A DNA stretch of 64,000 nucleotides from Hyphomicrobium_A sp963745205. GTDB lineage: Bacteria; Pseudomonadota; Alphaproteobacteria; Rhizobiales; Hyphomicrobiaceae. Shown one piece after another: positions 28,592 through 37,699 of the stretch. The first letter of the stretch is position 1, and the number at the start of each line of letters is the position of its first letter. The translations under genes and the position numbers were made by a program. The stretch is from the NCBI GenBank assembly GCA_963745205.1, contig CAVUWX010000001.1:119766-183765 (forward strand), given 5' to 3'. A model generated the notes under the pieces. That model was given only the letters and a program-made list of their open reading frames with translations, was not told where the DNA came from and searched no databases.

Positions 28592-28879
28592 CGTCGTCTC
28601 TCAAGTCTTTCAGGCTTGCGCCTTCTCCGTCACAGTCGCCGGCTTTCAAAACCATCCCCGGAACGAAACCGCCGCGCGGCACGTTCTCTGGGAACGGTGG
28701 CATTTTAGGTAAATAACCTATCTCCACCGGCTGCGCGGAGTTCGGCGACGGCCGCTATATGGGGCCGAAAAGACGGAATATCAAGCATATCGTTTCCAAC
28801 GAGTTAGCTAAAGCTCTGAAATTCCAGTCCGTTAGCTCCGCATACAACGTTAGCAGCGCCCGTGAAAGGAAGACGCGCC

Positions 28880-29299
28880 ATGACGATGACGGCCACCACC
28901 GCCGAGAGCTTCGGGGCACTCCGACCTTTCCCGGACCACGGGGGCGTCGGTGTCCGCCCGCCTGAAGCGCGCGCGCGCCGTCGGCACGTCGATCCTGCCA
29001 ACGATGCCTTCGAAGCCCGTCGCCAGGCCCTCGTATATGCAGGCAACCGGGCCCCGCTCGAGCGGGTGGCGGCGTTTCTCGTCGCCATCTCCAAGAACAA
29101 CAGTCACGAGGGCCGCGACCCCTGCGCGATCCCCGAGTCACTGACCTGCGGCTTCGTCGCCGACTTGCTCGGCTTTCCCATCGACACGCTCGCGAGCCTC
29201 TTGAAGGCCCTGGAGGGGCGCGGGCTCGTCGCGCCCGACTCCAATTCCGGCCTGCGGCTCGAGAACCTGCCGGGGCTGGAGCAGCTCGCCCACGCCTGA
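28880..29299 (+). CDS. Crp/FNR-type helix-turn-helix protein lacking a sensor domain
   Basis: 139 residues. After a Pro/Arg-rich start, residues from about 50 read ERVAAFLVAISKNNSHEGRD, SLTCGFVADLLGFPIDTLAS and LEGRGLVAP. This matches the DNA-binding winged helix of Crp/FNR/FixK regulators (RVAxFLL...ADxLGxxxxTxSRxLxxLexxGLI). No cyclic-nucleotide-type beta domain or iron-sulphur cysteines are present, so it is a DNA-binding half only, possibly an antagonist or a constitutive regulator. AAAGGAAG precedes the ATG. Confidence 0.65.
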   Translation: MTMTATTAESFGALRPFPDHGGVGVRPPEARARRRHVDPANDAFEARRQALVYAGNRAPLERVAAFLVAISKNNSHEGRDPCAIPESLTCGFVADLLGFPIDTLASLLKALEGRGLVAPDSNSGLRLENLPGLEQLAHA

Positions 29300-29326
29300 A
29301 TAGGCTCTGCGCGGCGGCGCAACGCA

Positions 29327-29354
29327 TTGGACTTCCCGTCGTTGATACCTATGT
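29327..29354 (+). promoter_or_regulatory. Candidate heat-shock (RpoH-type) promoter of hsp20-lon
   Basis: TTGGAC at 29327-29332 and CCTATGT at 29348-29354 approximate the alphaproteobacterial RpoH pattern (CTTG ... CYTATNT) with about the right spacing. It lies about 70 bases before the hsp20 start. The match is partial and rests partly on the downstream genes being chaperone and protease. Confidence 0.35.
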
Positions 29355-29421
29355 TCTTGCGTCCGTGACGCTGCGCGCCGCTTGGACGCGCGCCGTTGCG
29401 GCCGTGCCCTAGGGGAAGCCC

Positions 29422-29841
29422 ATGAACGACGATTTTCCCGACCGGTGGATGTGGTCTGAGGCCTGCGCGATGCTGGCGCGGGCCGACCGCTTGCATCGTC
29501 AGATGTTCCAGCCGGTGCGGTCCTCATCCCGGCTTCCAGCCTGGGAGCCGCCGGCGGACGTGCTCGAGACCGAACGCGACGTGCTGGTCATCGTGGCGCT
29601 GCCCGGCGTCGACGCCGATCGCGTCGAAGCTGCGATCGAAGGTCCCGAGCTCGTGCTCAAGGGGACGCGCACGCTGCCGCCCGAGCTCGCGACTGCCGTC
29701 ATTCATCGCCTCGAGCTGCCGCAAGGCAGCTTCGAGCGCCGCCTGCGCCTGCCGAACGGGCGCTACAACGATATTCGCCGCACCTCGGCCGACGGGTGTC
29801 TGCTGGTGGTGCTGAGAAAAGTGGAGGCCACGCGTGGCTGA
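29422..29841 (+). CDS. Hsp20/alpha-crystallin small heat-shock protein
   Basis: 139 residues. The alpha-crystallin domain begins WEPPADVLETERDVLVIVAL PG-like and includes VDADRVEAAIEGPELVLKG, RLELPQGSFERRLRLPNG and RRTSADGCLLVVL. The usual C-terminal I-X-I motif is not obvious. It is an ATP-independent holdase. A strong AGGGGAAG ribosome site precedes the ATG, and the stop overlaps the lon start, so chaperone and protease are translationally coupled. Confidence 0.88.
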   Translation: MNDDFPDRWMWSEACAMLARADRLHRQMFQPVRSSSRLPAWEPPADVLETERDVLVIVALPGVDADRVEAAIEGPELVLKGTRTLPPELATAVIHRLELPQGSFERRLRLPNGRYNDIRRTSADGCLLVVLRKVEATRG

Positions 29842-32242
29842 AATGGAAACCAAAGGTGCGACTGGCACATCGGGCGAGCGGCAATCCTCGACCCTGCCGC
29901 CGCTGCCGACAGATGCCATCGCCATCATCCCGGTGCGCGACGTCACGCTGTTTCCCGGCGTCGTGATGCCGGTGACGATCGGGCGCGAGCGCTCGATCGC
30001 AGCAGCCCAACACGCCGTGCGCGAGCAGCGGCAGGTCGGGCTCTTGATGCAGCGCGACCGCGAGGTTGCCGAGCCGCTCCCCGTCGACCTGCACCGCATG
30101 GGCACGGTCGCCAACGTCGTGCGCTACGTCACGGCGCCCGACGGCACGCACCATCTCGTCTGCCAGGGGGATGAGCGCTTCCAGGCGCTCGAGTTCTTGA
30201 GCGGCTGGCCGTTCCTCGTCGCGCGCGTGCAGCGCATCGCGGACCAGGAGACCGGGACGCCCGAGATCGAGGCGCGCTTCTTGAACCTGCAGCGCCAGAC
30301 GGTGGAGGCGCTCGAGCTCTTGCCGCAAGTTCCGGCCGAGATGACCGCCGCTGTGCAAAGCGTCCGCTCGGCTGGCGCACTCGCCGATTTCGCTACCGCT
30401 TACATGGATTTGAAGCCCGACGAGAAGCAGGAGATCCTCGAGACGACGGACGTGTCCGCGCGCATGGACAAGGTCTCGCGGCTGCTCGCGCACCGCATCG
30501 AGGTCTTACGCCTGTCGCAGGAGATCGGCCGCCAGACCAAGGCCGCGCTCGATGAGCGCCAGCGCGAGGTTTTGCTGCGCGAGCAGATGGCGGCCATCCA
30601 GCGCCAGCTGGGCGAGGGCGAGCAGGGCAAGGCGCAGGAGATGGCCGAGCTGAGCCAGGCGATCGCCAAGGCGCAAATGCCGAAGGAGGTCGAGGACCAA
30701 GCGCGCAAGGAGCTGCGCCGGTTGGAGCGCATGCCGGAGGCGGCCGCCGAGTACGGCATGGTGCGCACCTACCTCGATTGGCTCATCGAGCTGCCGTGGG
30801 CGTTGCCCGAGGAGCAGGAAATCGACATCGCGGAGGCGCGCCGCATCCTCGACGAGGACCACTACGGCCTCGACAAGGTCAAGCGCCGCATCGTCGAGTA
30901 TCTCGCCGTGCGCAAGCTCGCGCCCCAGGGCAAGGCTCCTATCCTGTGCTTCGTCGGCCCGCCCGGCGTCGGCAAGACGTCGCTCGGTCAATCGATCGCG
31001 CGGGCCATGAAGCGCAAATTCCAGCGCGTCAGCCTCGGCGGCGTGCACGACGAGGCGGAGATCCGCGGACACCGGCGCACCTACATTGGCGCGCTGCCCG
31101 GCAACATCATCCAAGCGGTCCGCAAGGCCGGGACGCGCAACTGCGTGTTGATGCTCGACGAGATCGACAAGCTCGGCTCCGGCATCCAGGGCGACCCGCG
31201 CGCGGCGCTGCTCGAGGTGCTGGACCCCGAGCAGAACAACACGTTCCGCGACAATTATCTGGGCGTGCCGTTCGACCTGAGCCGGGTGGTATTCATCACC
31301 ACCGCGAACGTGCTCGACCAGATCCCGGGCCCGCTGCGCGACCGCATGGAGGTGATCTCGCTGTCGGGCTACTCGGCGGAGGAGAAGTTCGCCATCGCGC
31401 GCCGCTATCTGCTCGCGCGCCAGCTCGCGGCGAACGGCTTGAAGCCGGAGCAGGTGGAGATCGCGGACGATGCGCTGCGTGAGATCATCGGGCTCTATAC
31501 GCACGAGGCGGGCGTACGCAATCTGGAGCGCGAGATCGGCAAGGCGTTGCGTCACGCCGCCGTGCGCATCGCCGAAGGGCAGAGGGGGCCGATCCGCATC
31601 ACGCGCGAGGACATCGCCCGCGTGCTTGGGCCGCCGCAGTTCGAGAACGAGGTCGCCATGCGCACGAGCGTCCCGGGCGTCGCGACCGGGCTTGCCTGGA
31701 CGCCGGTCGGCGGCGACATCCTCTTCATCGAGGCGACGCGCGTCTCGGGCAGCGGGCGGCTGATCCTGACGGGTCAGCTCGGCGAGGTCATGCGCGAGAG
31801 TGCGCAGGCCGCGCTGAGCATCGTCAAGAACCGCTCAGTCTCGCTCGGGCTCGACGACAAGCTGTTTGAGAAGAGCGATATCCACATCCACGTGCCGGCA
31901 GGCGCGATCCCCAAGGACGGCCCGAGCGCGGGGGTCGCCATGTTCACCGCGCTTGTCTCCCTGCTGACGGAGCGGGCCGTGCGCAGCGATACCGCTATGA
32001 CGGGCGAGATCAGCCTGCGCGGGCTGGTGCTGCCTGTGGGCGGCATCAAGGAGAAGCTCGCGGCCGCCGCGCGTGCGGGATTGAAGCGCGTGCTTCTGCC
32101 CGCGCGTAACAAGAAGGACCTCGAGGACGTCGCCGAGGAGACCCGCAAGTCGCTCGAGCTCGTGTGGCTGGAGCGGGTTGACGACGCGATGGAAGCCGCG
32201 CTCGAGCCGGCAGTAGCTGAGCGCCAACGCGCGCTGGCTTAG
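29834..32242 (+). CDS. lon: ATP-dependent protease La (Lon)
   Basis: 802 residues starting with GTG at 29834 (an ATG 9 bases later is possible). The N-terminal Lon substrate-binding domain contains IIPVRDVTLFPGVVMPVTI. The AAA+ module has Walker A GPPGVGKT at 375-382 and Walker B VLMLDEIDK. The peptidase domain carries the Ser-Lys dyad, Ser 698 (KDGPSAG) and Lys 741 (GGIKEK). It degrades misfolded and regulatory proteins. Because it sits with hsp20 in a stress cluster, it may be a second Lon rather than the housekeeping copy; other genome regions would be needed to tell. Confidence 0.93.
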   Translation: MAEMETKGATGTSGERQSSTLPPLPTDAIAIIPVRDVTLFPGVVMPVTIGRERSIAAAQHAVREQRQVGLLMQRDREVAEPLPVDLHRMGTVANVVRYVTAPDGTHHLVCQGDERFQALEFLSGWPFLVARVQRIADQETGTPEIEARFLNLQRQTVEALELLPQVPAEMTAAVQSVRSAGALADFATAYMDLKPDEKQEILETTDVSARMDKVSRLLAHRIEVLRLSQEIGRQTKAALDERQREVLLREQMAAIQRQLGEGEQGKAQEMAELSQAIAKAQMPKEVEDQARKELRRLERMPEAAAEYGMVRTYLDWLIELPWALPEEQEIDIAEARRILDEDHYGLDKVKRRIVEYLAVRKLAPQGKAPILCFVGPPGVGKTSLGQSIARAMKRKFQRVSLGGVHDEAEIRGHRRTYIGALPGNIIQAVRKAGTRNCVLMLDEIDKLGSGIQGDPRAALLEVLDPEQNNTFRDNYLGVPFDLSRVVFITTANVLDQIPGPLRDRMEVISLSGYSAEEKFAIARRYLLARQLAANGLKPEQVEIADDALREIIGLYTHEAGVRNLEREIGKALRHAAVRIAEGQRGPIRITREDIARVLGPPQFENEVAMRTSVPGVATGLAWTPVGGDILFIEATRVSGSGRLILTGQLGEVMRESAQAALSIVKNRSVSLGLDDKLFEKSDIHIHVPAGAIPKDGPSAGVAMFTALVSLLTERAVRSDTAMTGEISLRGLVLPVGGIKEKLAAAARAGLKRVLLPARNKKDLEDVAEETRKSLELVWLERVDDAMEAALEPAVAERQRALA

Positions 32243-32274
32243 CGGCCGATCCTCAAAAGGATGAGCAAAGATGG

Positions 32275-32302
32275 GGCGCGTCGGCAGAGATGCCGGCGCG
32301 CC
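32275..32302 (+). terminator. Strong hairpin after lon
   Basis: A 12-base-pair stem (GGCGCGTCGGCA with TGCCGGCGCGCC, one G-T pair) closed by GAGA, 32 bases after the lon stop. There is no long T run after it (TTATCG), so it may be a terminator of weak class or an mRNA 3' stabiliser. Confidence 0.5.
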
Positions 32303-32362
32303 TTATCGCATGGCCGGCCCTGCGGGCGCGAAATCGGCCATTTTGCGGTTCACGATCTTTAT

Positions 32363-32384
32363 GCCGGGCCTTGGACAGCCCGGC
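32363..32384 (+). terminator. Second hairpin between lon and manC
   Basis: GCCGGGC and GCCCGGC form a perfect 7-base-pair stem around CTTGGACA. No T run follows. With the hairpin at 32275 it separates the lon transcript from the polysaccharide genes. Confidence 0.4.
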
Positions 32385-32466
32385 ACCTTGACGCTAACCA
32401 GTAGAGTGCCTAGCACCGGTCGATGGACGTGGCGCGCAATGATCTCCTATTGACCACTTGGGGCCC

Positions 32467-33903
32467 ATGATCGTTCCAGTGATCCTATCGGGGGGGTCTG
32501 GCACGCGGCTGTGGCCGCTGTCGCGGGCCATGTATCCCAAGCAATTCATCCGCTTCTTCAACGGCGAGGGCCGCAGCCTCTTGGGCACCACGCTCGAGCG
32601 TGTTGGCTTCGACCAGAAATTTTCGCCCCCGATCGTCGTGTGCAACAACGATCACCGCTTCCTCGTGCGCGAGGAGCTCGCCCGCGCCAAGCTCGAGCCG
32701 CAGGCGATCATGCTGGAGCCGGTCGCGCGCAACACGGCGGCCGCAGTGGCAGTGGCCGCGCTGTTTGCCGAGCGGCGCGACGCGGACGCCATCCTCCTGG
32801 TGATGCCGTCGGATCATGTGGTCGCCGACAAAGAGGGCTTTCTCGAAGGCGTGCGGCGGGCAGCAGAAATCGCGGCGACAGGCCGGCTCGTGCTCTTCGG
32901 CATCAAGGCGAGTGGGCCCCACACGGGCTACGGCTACATTCGCCAGGGGCGCGCGCTCGACGAAGCGGCCGGCGGGTTTGCGGTGGATGCGTTCTGCGAG
33001 AAGCCCGATCGCGCCAAGGCCGAAGGCTATCTCGCCCAAGGCGGCTACTTCTGGAACAGCGGCATCTTCGTGCTCCACGCGCGCACCTATCTGGCGGAGC
33101 TCCAGCGCCTCGATCCGGCGATCTACGCGGCGGCTCGCGGCGCGCTCGATGGCGCGATGCAGGACATGGAGTTCCTGCGGTTGCAGCCCGCGGCGTTCGC
33201 GGCCTCGCCCAACATCTCGATCGACTATGCGGTGATGGAGAAGACGGCGGCAGCCGCCATGCTTCCGCTCGACGTCGGCTGGAGCGATGTCGGCTCGTGG
33301 TCGTCGCTGTGGGAGGTCTCCTCCCGAGACGGACATGGCAACGCGATCGAGGGCGACGCGGTGCTGATCGACACCTCGAATTGCCTCGTGCGCAGCGAGC
33401 GCTCGCTCATCGCCGCCATCGGGGTCGACGATCTCGTGATCGTCGATACGCCGGACGCCCTTCTCGTCGCCGACAAGTCGCGCTCGCAGGAGGTGTCGGC
33501 GATCGTGGCGAAGCTCAAACTGTCAAACCGCAAGGAGCACGAGCAGCACCTGCGCAACTTCCGTCCGTGGGGGTACTTCGAGACATTGAGCGTGGGCGGG
33601 CGCTTCCAGGTCAAGCTCTTGCACGTCAATCCCGGCGGCAAGCTGTCTATGCAGATGCATCACCACCGCTCCGAGCACTGGGTGGTGGTGCGCGGCACGG
33701 CGCGCGTGACGGTCGGCGACACGGCCAAGCTCGTGCAGGAGAACGAAAGCGTCTACATCACCGCGACGCATTGGCATCGGCTGGAGAACCCGGGCAAGGT
33801 GCCGCTCGAGATCATCGAGGTGCAACTCGGGACCTACCTCGGCGAGGACGACATCATCCGCGCCGACGACGTCTACAACCGCGCGCCGGAGGAGACGAAG
33901 TAA
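32467..33903 (+). CDS. Mannose-1-phosphate guanylyltransferase / mannose-6-phosphate isomerase
   Basis: About 478 residues from the ATG at 32467 (a TTG 9 bases upstream is possible). The nucleotidyltransferase signature GGSGTRLWPLSR is at the N-terminus, FCEKPD is in the middle, and a C-terminal cupin with RPWGYFETL, GGKLSMQMHHHRSEHWVVV follows. This is the bifunctional ManC/AlgA/CpsB type: it makes GDP-mannose from mannose-1-phosphate and isomerises fructose-6-phosphate to mannose-6-phosphate. It supplies GDP-mannose for exopolysaccharide or lipopolysaccharide, in line with the glycosyltransferase genes that follow. Confidence 0.93.
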   Translation: MIVPVILSGGSGTRLWPLSRAMYPKQFIRFFNGEGRSLLGTTLERVGFDQKFSPPIVVCNNDHRFLVREELARAKLEPQAIMLEPVARNTAAAVAVAALFAERRDADAILLVMPSDHVVADKEGFLEGVRRAAEIAATGRLVLFGIKASGPHTGYGYIRQGRALDEAAGGFAVDAFCEKPDRAKAEGYLAQGGYFWNSGIFVLHARTYLAELQRLDPAIYAAARGALDGAMQDMEFLRLQPAAFAASPNISIDYAVMEKTAAAAMLPLDVGWSDVGSWSSLWEVSSRDGHGNAIEGDAVLIDTSNCLVRSERSLIAAIGVDDLVIVDTPDALLVADKSRSQEVSAIVAKLKLSNRKEHEQHLRNFRPWGYFETLSVGGRFQVKLLHVNPGGKLSMQMHHHRSEHWVVVRGTARVTVGDTAKLVQENESVYITATHWHRLENPGKVPLEIIEVQLGTYLGEDDIIRADDVYNRAPEETK

Positions 33904-34060
33904 GCCGGTGCCGTCCGACAACGCTGATGCGATGCGTCCGCTCAGTTGGCTTCGTTTCGCCAAAACGCTCGATGTAATCAGCATACGGAGTAATAGCTAG
34001 CGCGGCGAGAACGGATCTCCTCACGCGTTGTGAGGACGGGCCGCTGATTTGTGCTGCCTA

Positions 34061-34088
34061 ACTCCCTCACAAACGCCCCCCTTGCATT
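34061..34088. repeat. Recurring C-rich motif ending CCCCCTTGCATT, copy 1
   Basis: ACTCCCTCAC followed by a C run and CTTGCATT. It belongs to a set of four related sites in this window (also 35694, 37623, 47068). It lies about 50 bases before the gene at 34135. Confidence 0.5.
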
Positions 34089-34134
34089 GTTCTGAGGGTA
34101 CCTGTTCCGATTCCTTTGATGGGAGATTCGCGGA

Positions 34135-34446
34135 ATGGACCAAGCCTTGCCCACGCCAGCACAAAAGGCAGTAATTGAATTCAGCCGGCGATTTGGGTGC
34201 GGGAACGGTGCCGTTCGCAAGTACGGCGCCAAGCTTTTGGGGTGGCTACGCGAAGGCCCGATCGATTACGACTACCACGGGCTAACGCCTGGGGCGGTGA
34301 GGCAAGGGTTTCAGCTCACCGCCCAAGACCCAGGGGCAATCCGCCTGTGGCGCAGAGCGGCACGTCCCCCGTTGGGGTTAAGTGCAGGAATCGGACCACG
34401 CTTCACCCTTAACCATACTGGCCGAGTTAATCTGGGCCAGTCATAA
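34135..34446 (+). CDS. Hypothetical protein
   Basis: 103 residues, MDQALPTPAQKAVIEFSRRF, with a basic C-terminal half. GGGAG is placed 11 bases before the ATG. No family or motif is recognised. It lies between the GDP-mannose gene and the glycosyltransferase, where codon use is less GC-biased than in the housekeeping genes. Confidence 0.35.
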   Translation: MDQALPTPAQKAVIEFSRRFGCGNGAVRKYGAKLLGWLREGPIDYDYHGLTPGAVRQGFQLTAQDPGAIRLWRRAARPPLGLSAGIGPRFTLNHTGRVNLGQS

Positions 34447-34674
34447 GGCCGCCTCAGATGCCGGCTGTTTTGGCTCGGGGGGCTGGACGGCCACCAACCT
34501 CCGGCCCTTCCAGAGATGGCCGATACCTCTCCCTAGACGGCTCGCCCCCACCACCTTGGCCGCTTGCCACTCAGCGGCCTCTTTCAAGCTTGCGGACAAT
34601 TCGATCCCCATAGTGCCTAAAGCGAGTTGCGGCGACGCATCGCGTTCCGAGTATCTCAGGATGCTACCAAACAC
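34441..34674 (-). CDS. Hypothetical protein, doubtful
   Basis: 77 residues with a helical centre, LKEAAEWQAAKVVGASRLGR. Composition is protein-like but no family is seen and no clear ribosome site was found. It overlaps the preceding gene by 6 bases, convergent. The opposite strand is also open over much of this stretch, so coding status is uncertain. Confidence 0.25.
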   Translation of the reverse strand: MFGSILRYSERDASPQLALGTMGIELSASLKEAAEWQAAKVVGASRLGRGIGHLWKGRRLVAVQPPEPKQPASEAAL

Positions 34675-34717
34675 TGGTGGCGAATTGTGCGATAGCGCCG
34701 TAACCTTAGGTGATTAG

Positions 34718-34754
34718 GCGGCACGACGCGCAAGCCTGAGCGCCACCGTGCCGC
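34718..34754 (+). terminator. Hairpin followed by short T-rich stretch
   Basis: GCGGCACG at 34718-34725 pairs perfectly with CGTGCCGC at 34747-34754. TCTTTAAAA follows. The 21-base loop is long, so this is a moderate candidate for a terminator before the glycosyltransferase gene. Confidence 0.4.
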
Positions 34755-34797
34755 TCTTTAAAAGAAGTCGGCTTTAGCCCAATTGAGGGGCTCCTTC

Positions 34798-35562
34798 GTG
34801 CGCGTGTTTTCTTATTGGTGCGGCCCAATCACTTGGATGGAGCGCCTCAGCGTCGGATCGGCACGGGCGGCTGGACATCAGGTCACCGTATTTTCTCACG
34901 ACCCCAATGTCCTTCGCCGCGGAGAGCTGGAGTGCGAGGTGCAGCATGCCGATGACCTGCTCTCCGATCCGGCCTTGGATCAACTTCGCCGGCTGCACCC
35001 ACCTCACTACACCGATCACCTACGGCTCGTCGGTCTGCGGCGCTCGCTTGGCACTTGGATTGACCTTGACCTCGTATTTTTGCGGCAGTTGCCTCCCGAT
35101 CCTTTGCTGATGGGCTGGGAGGACGAGGTTTCTATCTGCAATGCTGTTCTCAGATTACCCCAAGACAGCGAGATACTCGACGAGTACATCACGATCTGCG
35201 CCAAGCGACCGGTGCCGCTCAATGTCCCTTGGTATCCGTTACGCGAAAGGATCGTGCGGCAAATCAAGCGACTGAGCCATATGGTGCAGGGCAAGATGGT
35301 TGCGCCCCTGCTCGGTCCGGTGACCCTTACGCACCTGGTTCACAAGCATCGCCTGACGGGACACGTCAAGCAGCGGCCGGTGTTCTATCCCGCTCCATAC
35401 GGCCGCGAAAATGTGGCGCGGATGGCCGAGCCCGGATATTTCGAACGGAACATCAAACCCGAGACTGTGACCGTTCACCTGTGGCGGTCCATGTTTCGCA
35501 AGGTGTTCGGCGACGAGATACCTTCAGATTGGCTTCGCAAGCAGGTTTCGAGCATCCTCTAA
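34798..35562 (+). CDS. DXD-type glycosyltransferase (GT32-like)
   Basis: About 254 residues. The start VRVFSYWCGPITWMERLSV and the motif GTWIDLDLVFLRQLP show the DXD metal/nucleotide-sugar site of sugar-binding glycosyltransferases of the GT32/GT-A type. LGPVTLTHLVHKH and VTVHLWRSMF are further family-like segments. Starts at TTG 34783, GTG 34798 or GTG 34804 are all possible; ATG is absent. It would add a sugar to a surface glycan. The donor is unknown, though GDP-mannose from the upstream gene is an obvious candidate. Confidence 0.75.
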   Translation: MRVFSYWCGPITWMERLSVGSARAAGHQVTVFSHDPNVLRRGELECEVQHADDLLSDPALDQLRRLHPPHYTDHLRLVGLRRSLGTWIDLDLVFLRQLPPDPLLMGWEDEVSICNAVLRLPQDSEILDEYITICAKRPVPLNVPWYPLRERIVRQIKRLSHMVQGKMVAPLLGPVTLTHLVHKHRLTGHVKQRPVFYPAPYGRENVARMAEPGYFERNIKPETVTVHLWRSMFRKVFGDEIPSDWLRKQVSSIL

Positions 35563-35693
35563 ACCGAGTTGCGGGCTCCATCGGACAACTCATGCGCTCT
35601 TATGGATCGTAGGCATGCCTGCTGCTCGTCGCGGACAACGCTCGCCATCGCCCTCCTAGCGAGTGATGTCCTCGATGGGTTCGGTGGGCCCCA

Positions 35694-35719
35694 ACTCCCT
35701 CGCGCGGCCCCCTTGCATT
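35694..35719. repeat. Recurring C-rich motif, copy 2
   Basis: ACTCCCTCGCGCGG followed by CCCCCTTGCATT. It shares about 25 bases exactly with the site at 47068, although the neighbouring sequence is unrelated. It lies about 170-190 bases before the likely FkbM start. Confidence 0.55.
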
Positions 35720-35887
35720 GCACGTACGTCTTGCCTCAACACGACGCAGCGTCATCTAAAGCCGTCGAGCGATGCGAAACGAAGGCTGGTAAAGCTGCTG
35801 GGACGCGATCGAACGCCTGATCTAGCGGAGGGGGCGCCGTTTTTTGGCCGCGTTTGCGCACCAGGAGGGTCTATCGGAATTCTTAGA

Positions 35888-36913
35888 TTGTCCATCGCGG
35901 TGAAACGAGCCATTCGTCAAACCATTGTCGACAGTACCTCGAGCCAGGCGGCGCTCCTTTCCACGGAGAACCTGCGCGCGGAAGTTGGCGACTGTCTCGC
36001 GCGGACGCCGGTTCGTTTTGCGATCCAAGCGATTGGGTGCGAGCTCCTCGTTCCTGCGCACCGTCCCATCCGGTTTCGGCAGTCCGGCGTCATGCCGATC
36101 TATGAAGAGACCACGACGATTATCTTGAGCTACCTCATCGGACGTTTTGGTGCGCAGGTCTTCTTCGATGTAGGGGCAGGCGTCGGCTACTTCTCTCGAG
36201 TTGCGGCCTCCCACGCGCGCGTCGATACGCGAGCACATGCCTTTGAAATGCGGCCTGACCGGCTTCGGGAACTACGTTGCAACATCTCAAGCGACAGTTT
36301 TGCCGATCGCATAACGGTACACCCTGCCGGCGTCACCGATCGCCACCAAGGAGAGGTCGAGATCTGGTATGCAAGGGGCATGCTTTTCGAGCATCGACCC
36401 GAGCCCGTCGAGTACCGAGAGACATGGTGGCGAAGGCTGAAGTTCGCGCTTCGCGGGGATAAGAGCCGGACGCTCTCGAGCACGCGAGCCCTAGTGACGA
36501 GCATCGATCATTTCGCAAAGAGCACGAGCGAATGGCCCGACATCATTAAGATTGATGTCGAAGGCTACGAAGGAAAGGTGCTCGACGGCGCTGAGATGAC
36601 GCTTGCGACTAAGCAGCCCTTCGTATTGCTCGAGCTGCACAAGGACAAAAAGCTTCGCTTCGGGACCCGACGCGAGGGCATCGCGCGACGCTTGTTCGAT
36701 CTCGGATATCAAGCTCTCTTTCTGACGGATCACGAAAACCGGGACGATTGTGAGGTCGTCGAGATCGGTCCCAACCACCCGCTTCTGAGGCGCCAAGAGA
36801 CTGATATGATCCTCTTCTTTCACCCCACTCGAACGGCCCTCCGCCCATTCAGCACATTCCATTCAAACAACTCCGCCCGCGCGGGGCTCAAAATGCGCGC
36901 CTGGATTACGTAA
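35888..36913 (+). CDS. FkbM-family methyltransferase
   Basis: About 341 residues. SAM motif I is FFDVGAGVGYFSRVAA, and the FkbM signature IIKIDVEGYEGKVLDGAE follows, then PFVLLELHKD. These enzymes methylate hydroxyl groups, often on glycans. The frame is open from 35663, but the part before about 35888 is not homologous-looking. TTG 35888 or GTG 35900 are the likely starts. It overlaps the convergent VanZ gene by 8 bases. It is probably part of the polysaccharide locus. Confidence 0.78.
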   Translation: MSIAVKRAIRQTIVDSTSSQAALLSTENLRAEVGDCLARTPVRFAIQAIGCELLVPAHRPIRFRQSGVMPIYEETTTIILSYLIGRFGAQVFFDVGAGVGYFSRVAASHARVDTRAHAFEMRPDRLRELRCNISSDSFADRITVHPAGVTDRHQGEVEIWYARGMLFEHRPEPVEYRETWWRRLKFALRGDKSRTLSSTRALVTSIDHFAKSTSEWPDIIKIDVEGYEGKVLDGAEMTLATKQPFVLLELHKDKKLRFGTRREGIARRLFDLGYQALFLTDHENRDDCEVVEIGPNHPLLRRQETDMILFFHPTRTALRPFSTFHSNNSARAGLKMRAWIT

Positions 36914-37277
36914 GGCGCGCGCGGCGGATCATCGCGATCATGCCGATGCCCATGAGGGCTCCGAGGCTACTCGCCGAGAAATCTTGGAAGGCGGGATGGC
37001 GGCCGGGAATGAAATACTGACCGAGCTCAAGCAGCGCGGCGTAAGAACAAAGCGCGCAAGCGACCTTGGCGTAATGAGAGCTGCGAGAAGCAGCTGCGGC
37101 CATACAGCCAGAAATTAGATAAGCCAGGAAATGCTCTTGGTGTCCTGATAGGACGCCTGTGCGGATCATGTAGGTGCCAGGCGTCCATGACAGCACCGCA
37201 AGAGCGGGAATGCAGAGCCCCGCGTAGGTGCGCGCGAGCACTGTTGGCGTTCGCGCACTGGGCGCGATTAAATCCAT
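36906..37277 (-). CDS. VanZ-like membrane protein
   Basis: About 123 residues from the ATG at 37277, which has GGGAAG upstream at good spacing. Several membrane helices are followed by ELGQYFIPGRHPAFQDFSAS SLGALMG-type sequence, the VanZ-like signature (E..Q.F.PGR...D...N..G). Relatives are found in polysaccharide and cell-envelope loci. The longer frame from 37418 adds a polar segment unlike the family. Confidence 0.75.
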   Translation of the reverse strand: MDLIAPSARTPTVLARTYAGLCIPALAVLSWTPGTYMIRTGVLSGHQEHFLAYLISGCMAAAASRSSHYAKVACALCSYAALLELGQYFIPGRHPAFQDFSASSLGALMGIGMIAMIRRARLT

Positions 37278-37699
37278 CAAGTGATCTTCCCTCGCGGTGT
37301 AACCGGCCCCTCCACCCGTAAGAGAGCCGAATGACCTAATATATGAGACAACGTGACGGCGCGGTGGCCGACCGGGGGCATAGTGAATGAGCTTGGTAAA
37401 ATTAGACTTTCTGGTCACCTACAATTGATCCGTATACAGATTGATTCTCCTGAGCGGCTCAAGGTAGCCGTCGGATGTGGACGCCGTTCCGCGCCGTCTT
37501 GCTTCACCGCGTCGTATGGCCGAGCCGCCCAATGCGCACCCTGGCGCGATAGCCGCCGCCGGACGCCGCAAATCGCCTGGTGGTGAGGCTTGTTGCAGCG
37601 CAAGCCGCATCCCCGGGGTACCCACTCGGCGGAGCCCTCCTTGCATTGACACGCGAGAGTTCTATCTAGAACAAAGTATGAACCAAATAGGAGTGTAAC
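37278..37699. other. Left edge of the repeat-rich island, intergenic
   Basis: About 420 bases without a convincing gene. It holds copy 3 of the C-rich motif (37623-37646). TTGCAT at 37641 and TATCTA at about 37663, 16 bases apart, look like a promoter for the gene at 37700. Short minus-strand frames here lack family resemblance. Confidence 0.4.
37623..37646. repeat. Recurring C-rich motif, copy 3 (divergent)
   Basis: CACTCGGCGGAGCCCTCC leading into TTGCATT, a looser version of the same site. It is 54 bases before the start of the 192-residue gene, whose paralogue remnant at 47104 is also preceded by a copy. Confidence 0.4.

Noticed and set aside
28600..28879. Small plus-strand frames before the HTH gene
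   Set aside because: No ribosome site, no conserved features; probably the promoter region of the HTH gene.
32271..32453. 60-residue frame between lon and manC
   Set aside because: It is formed by two strong hairpins and has no protein-like features.
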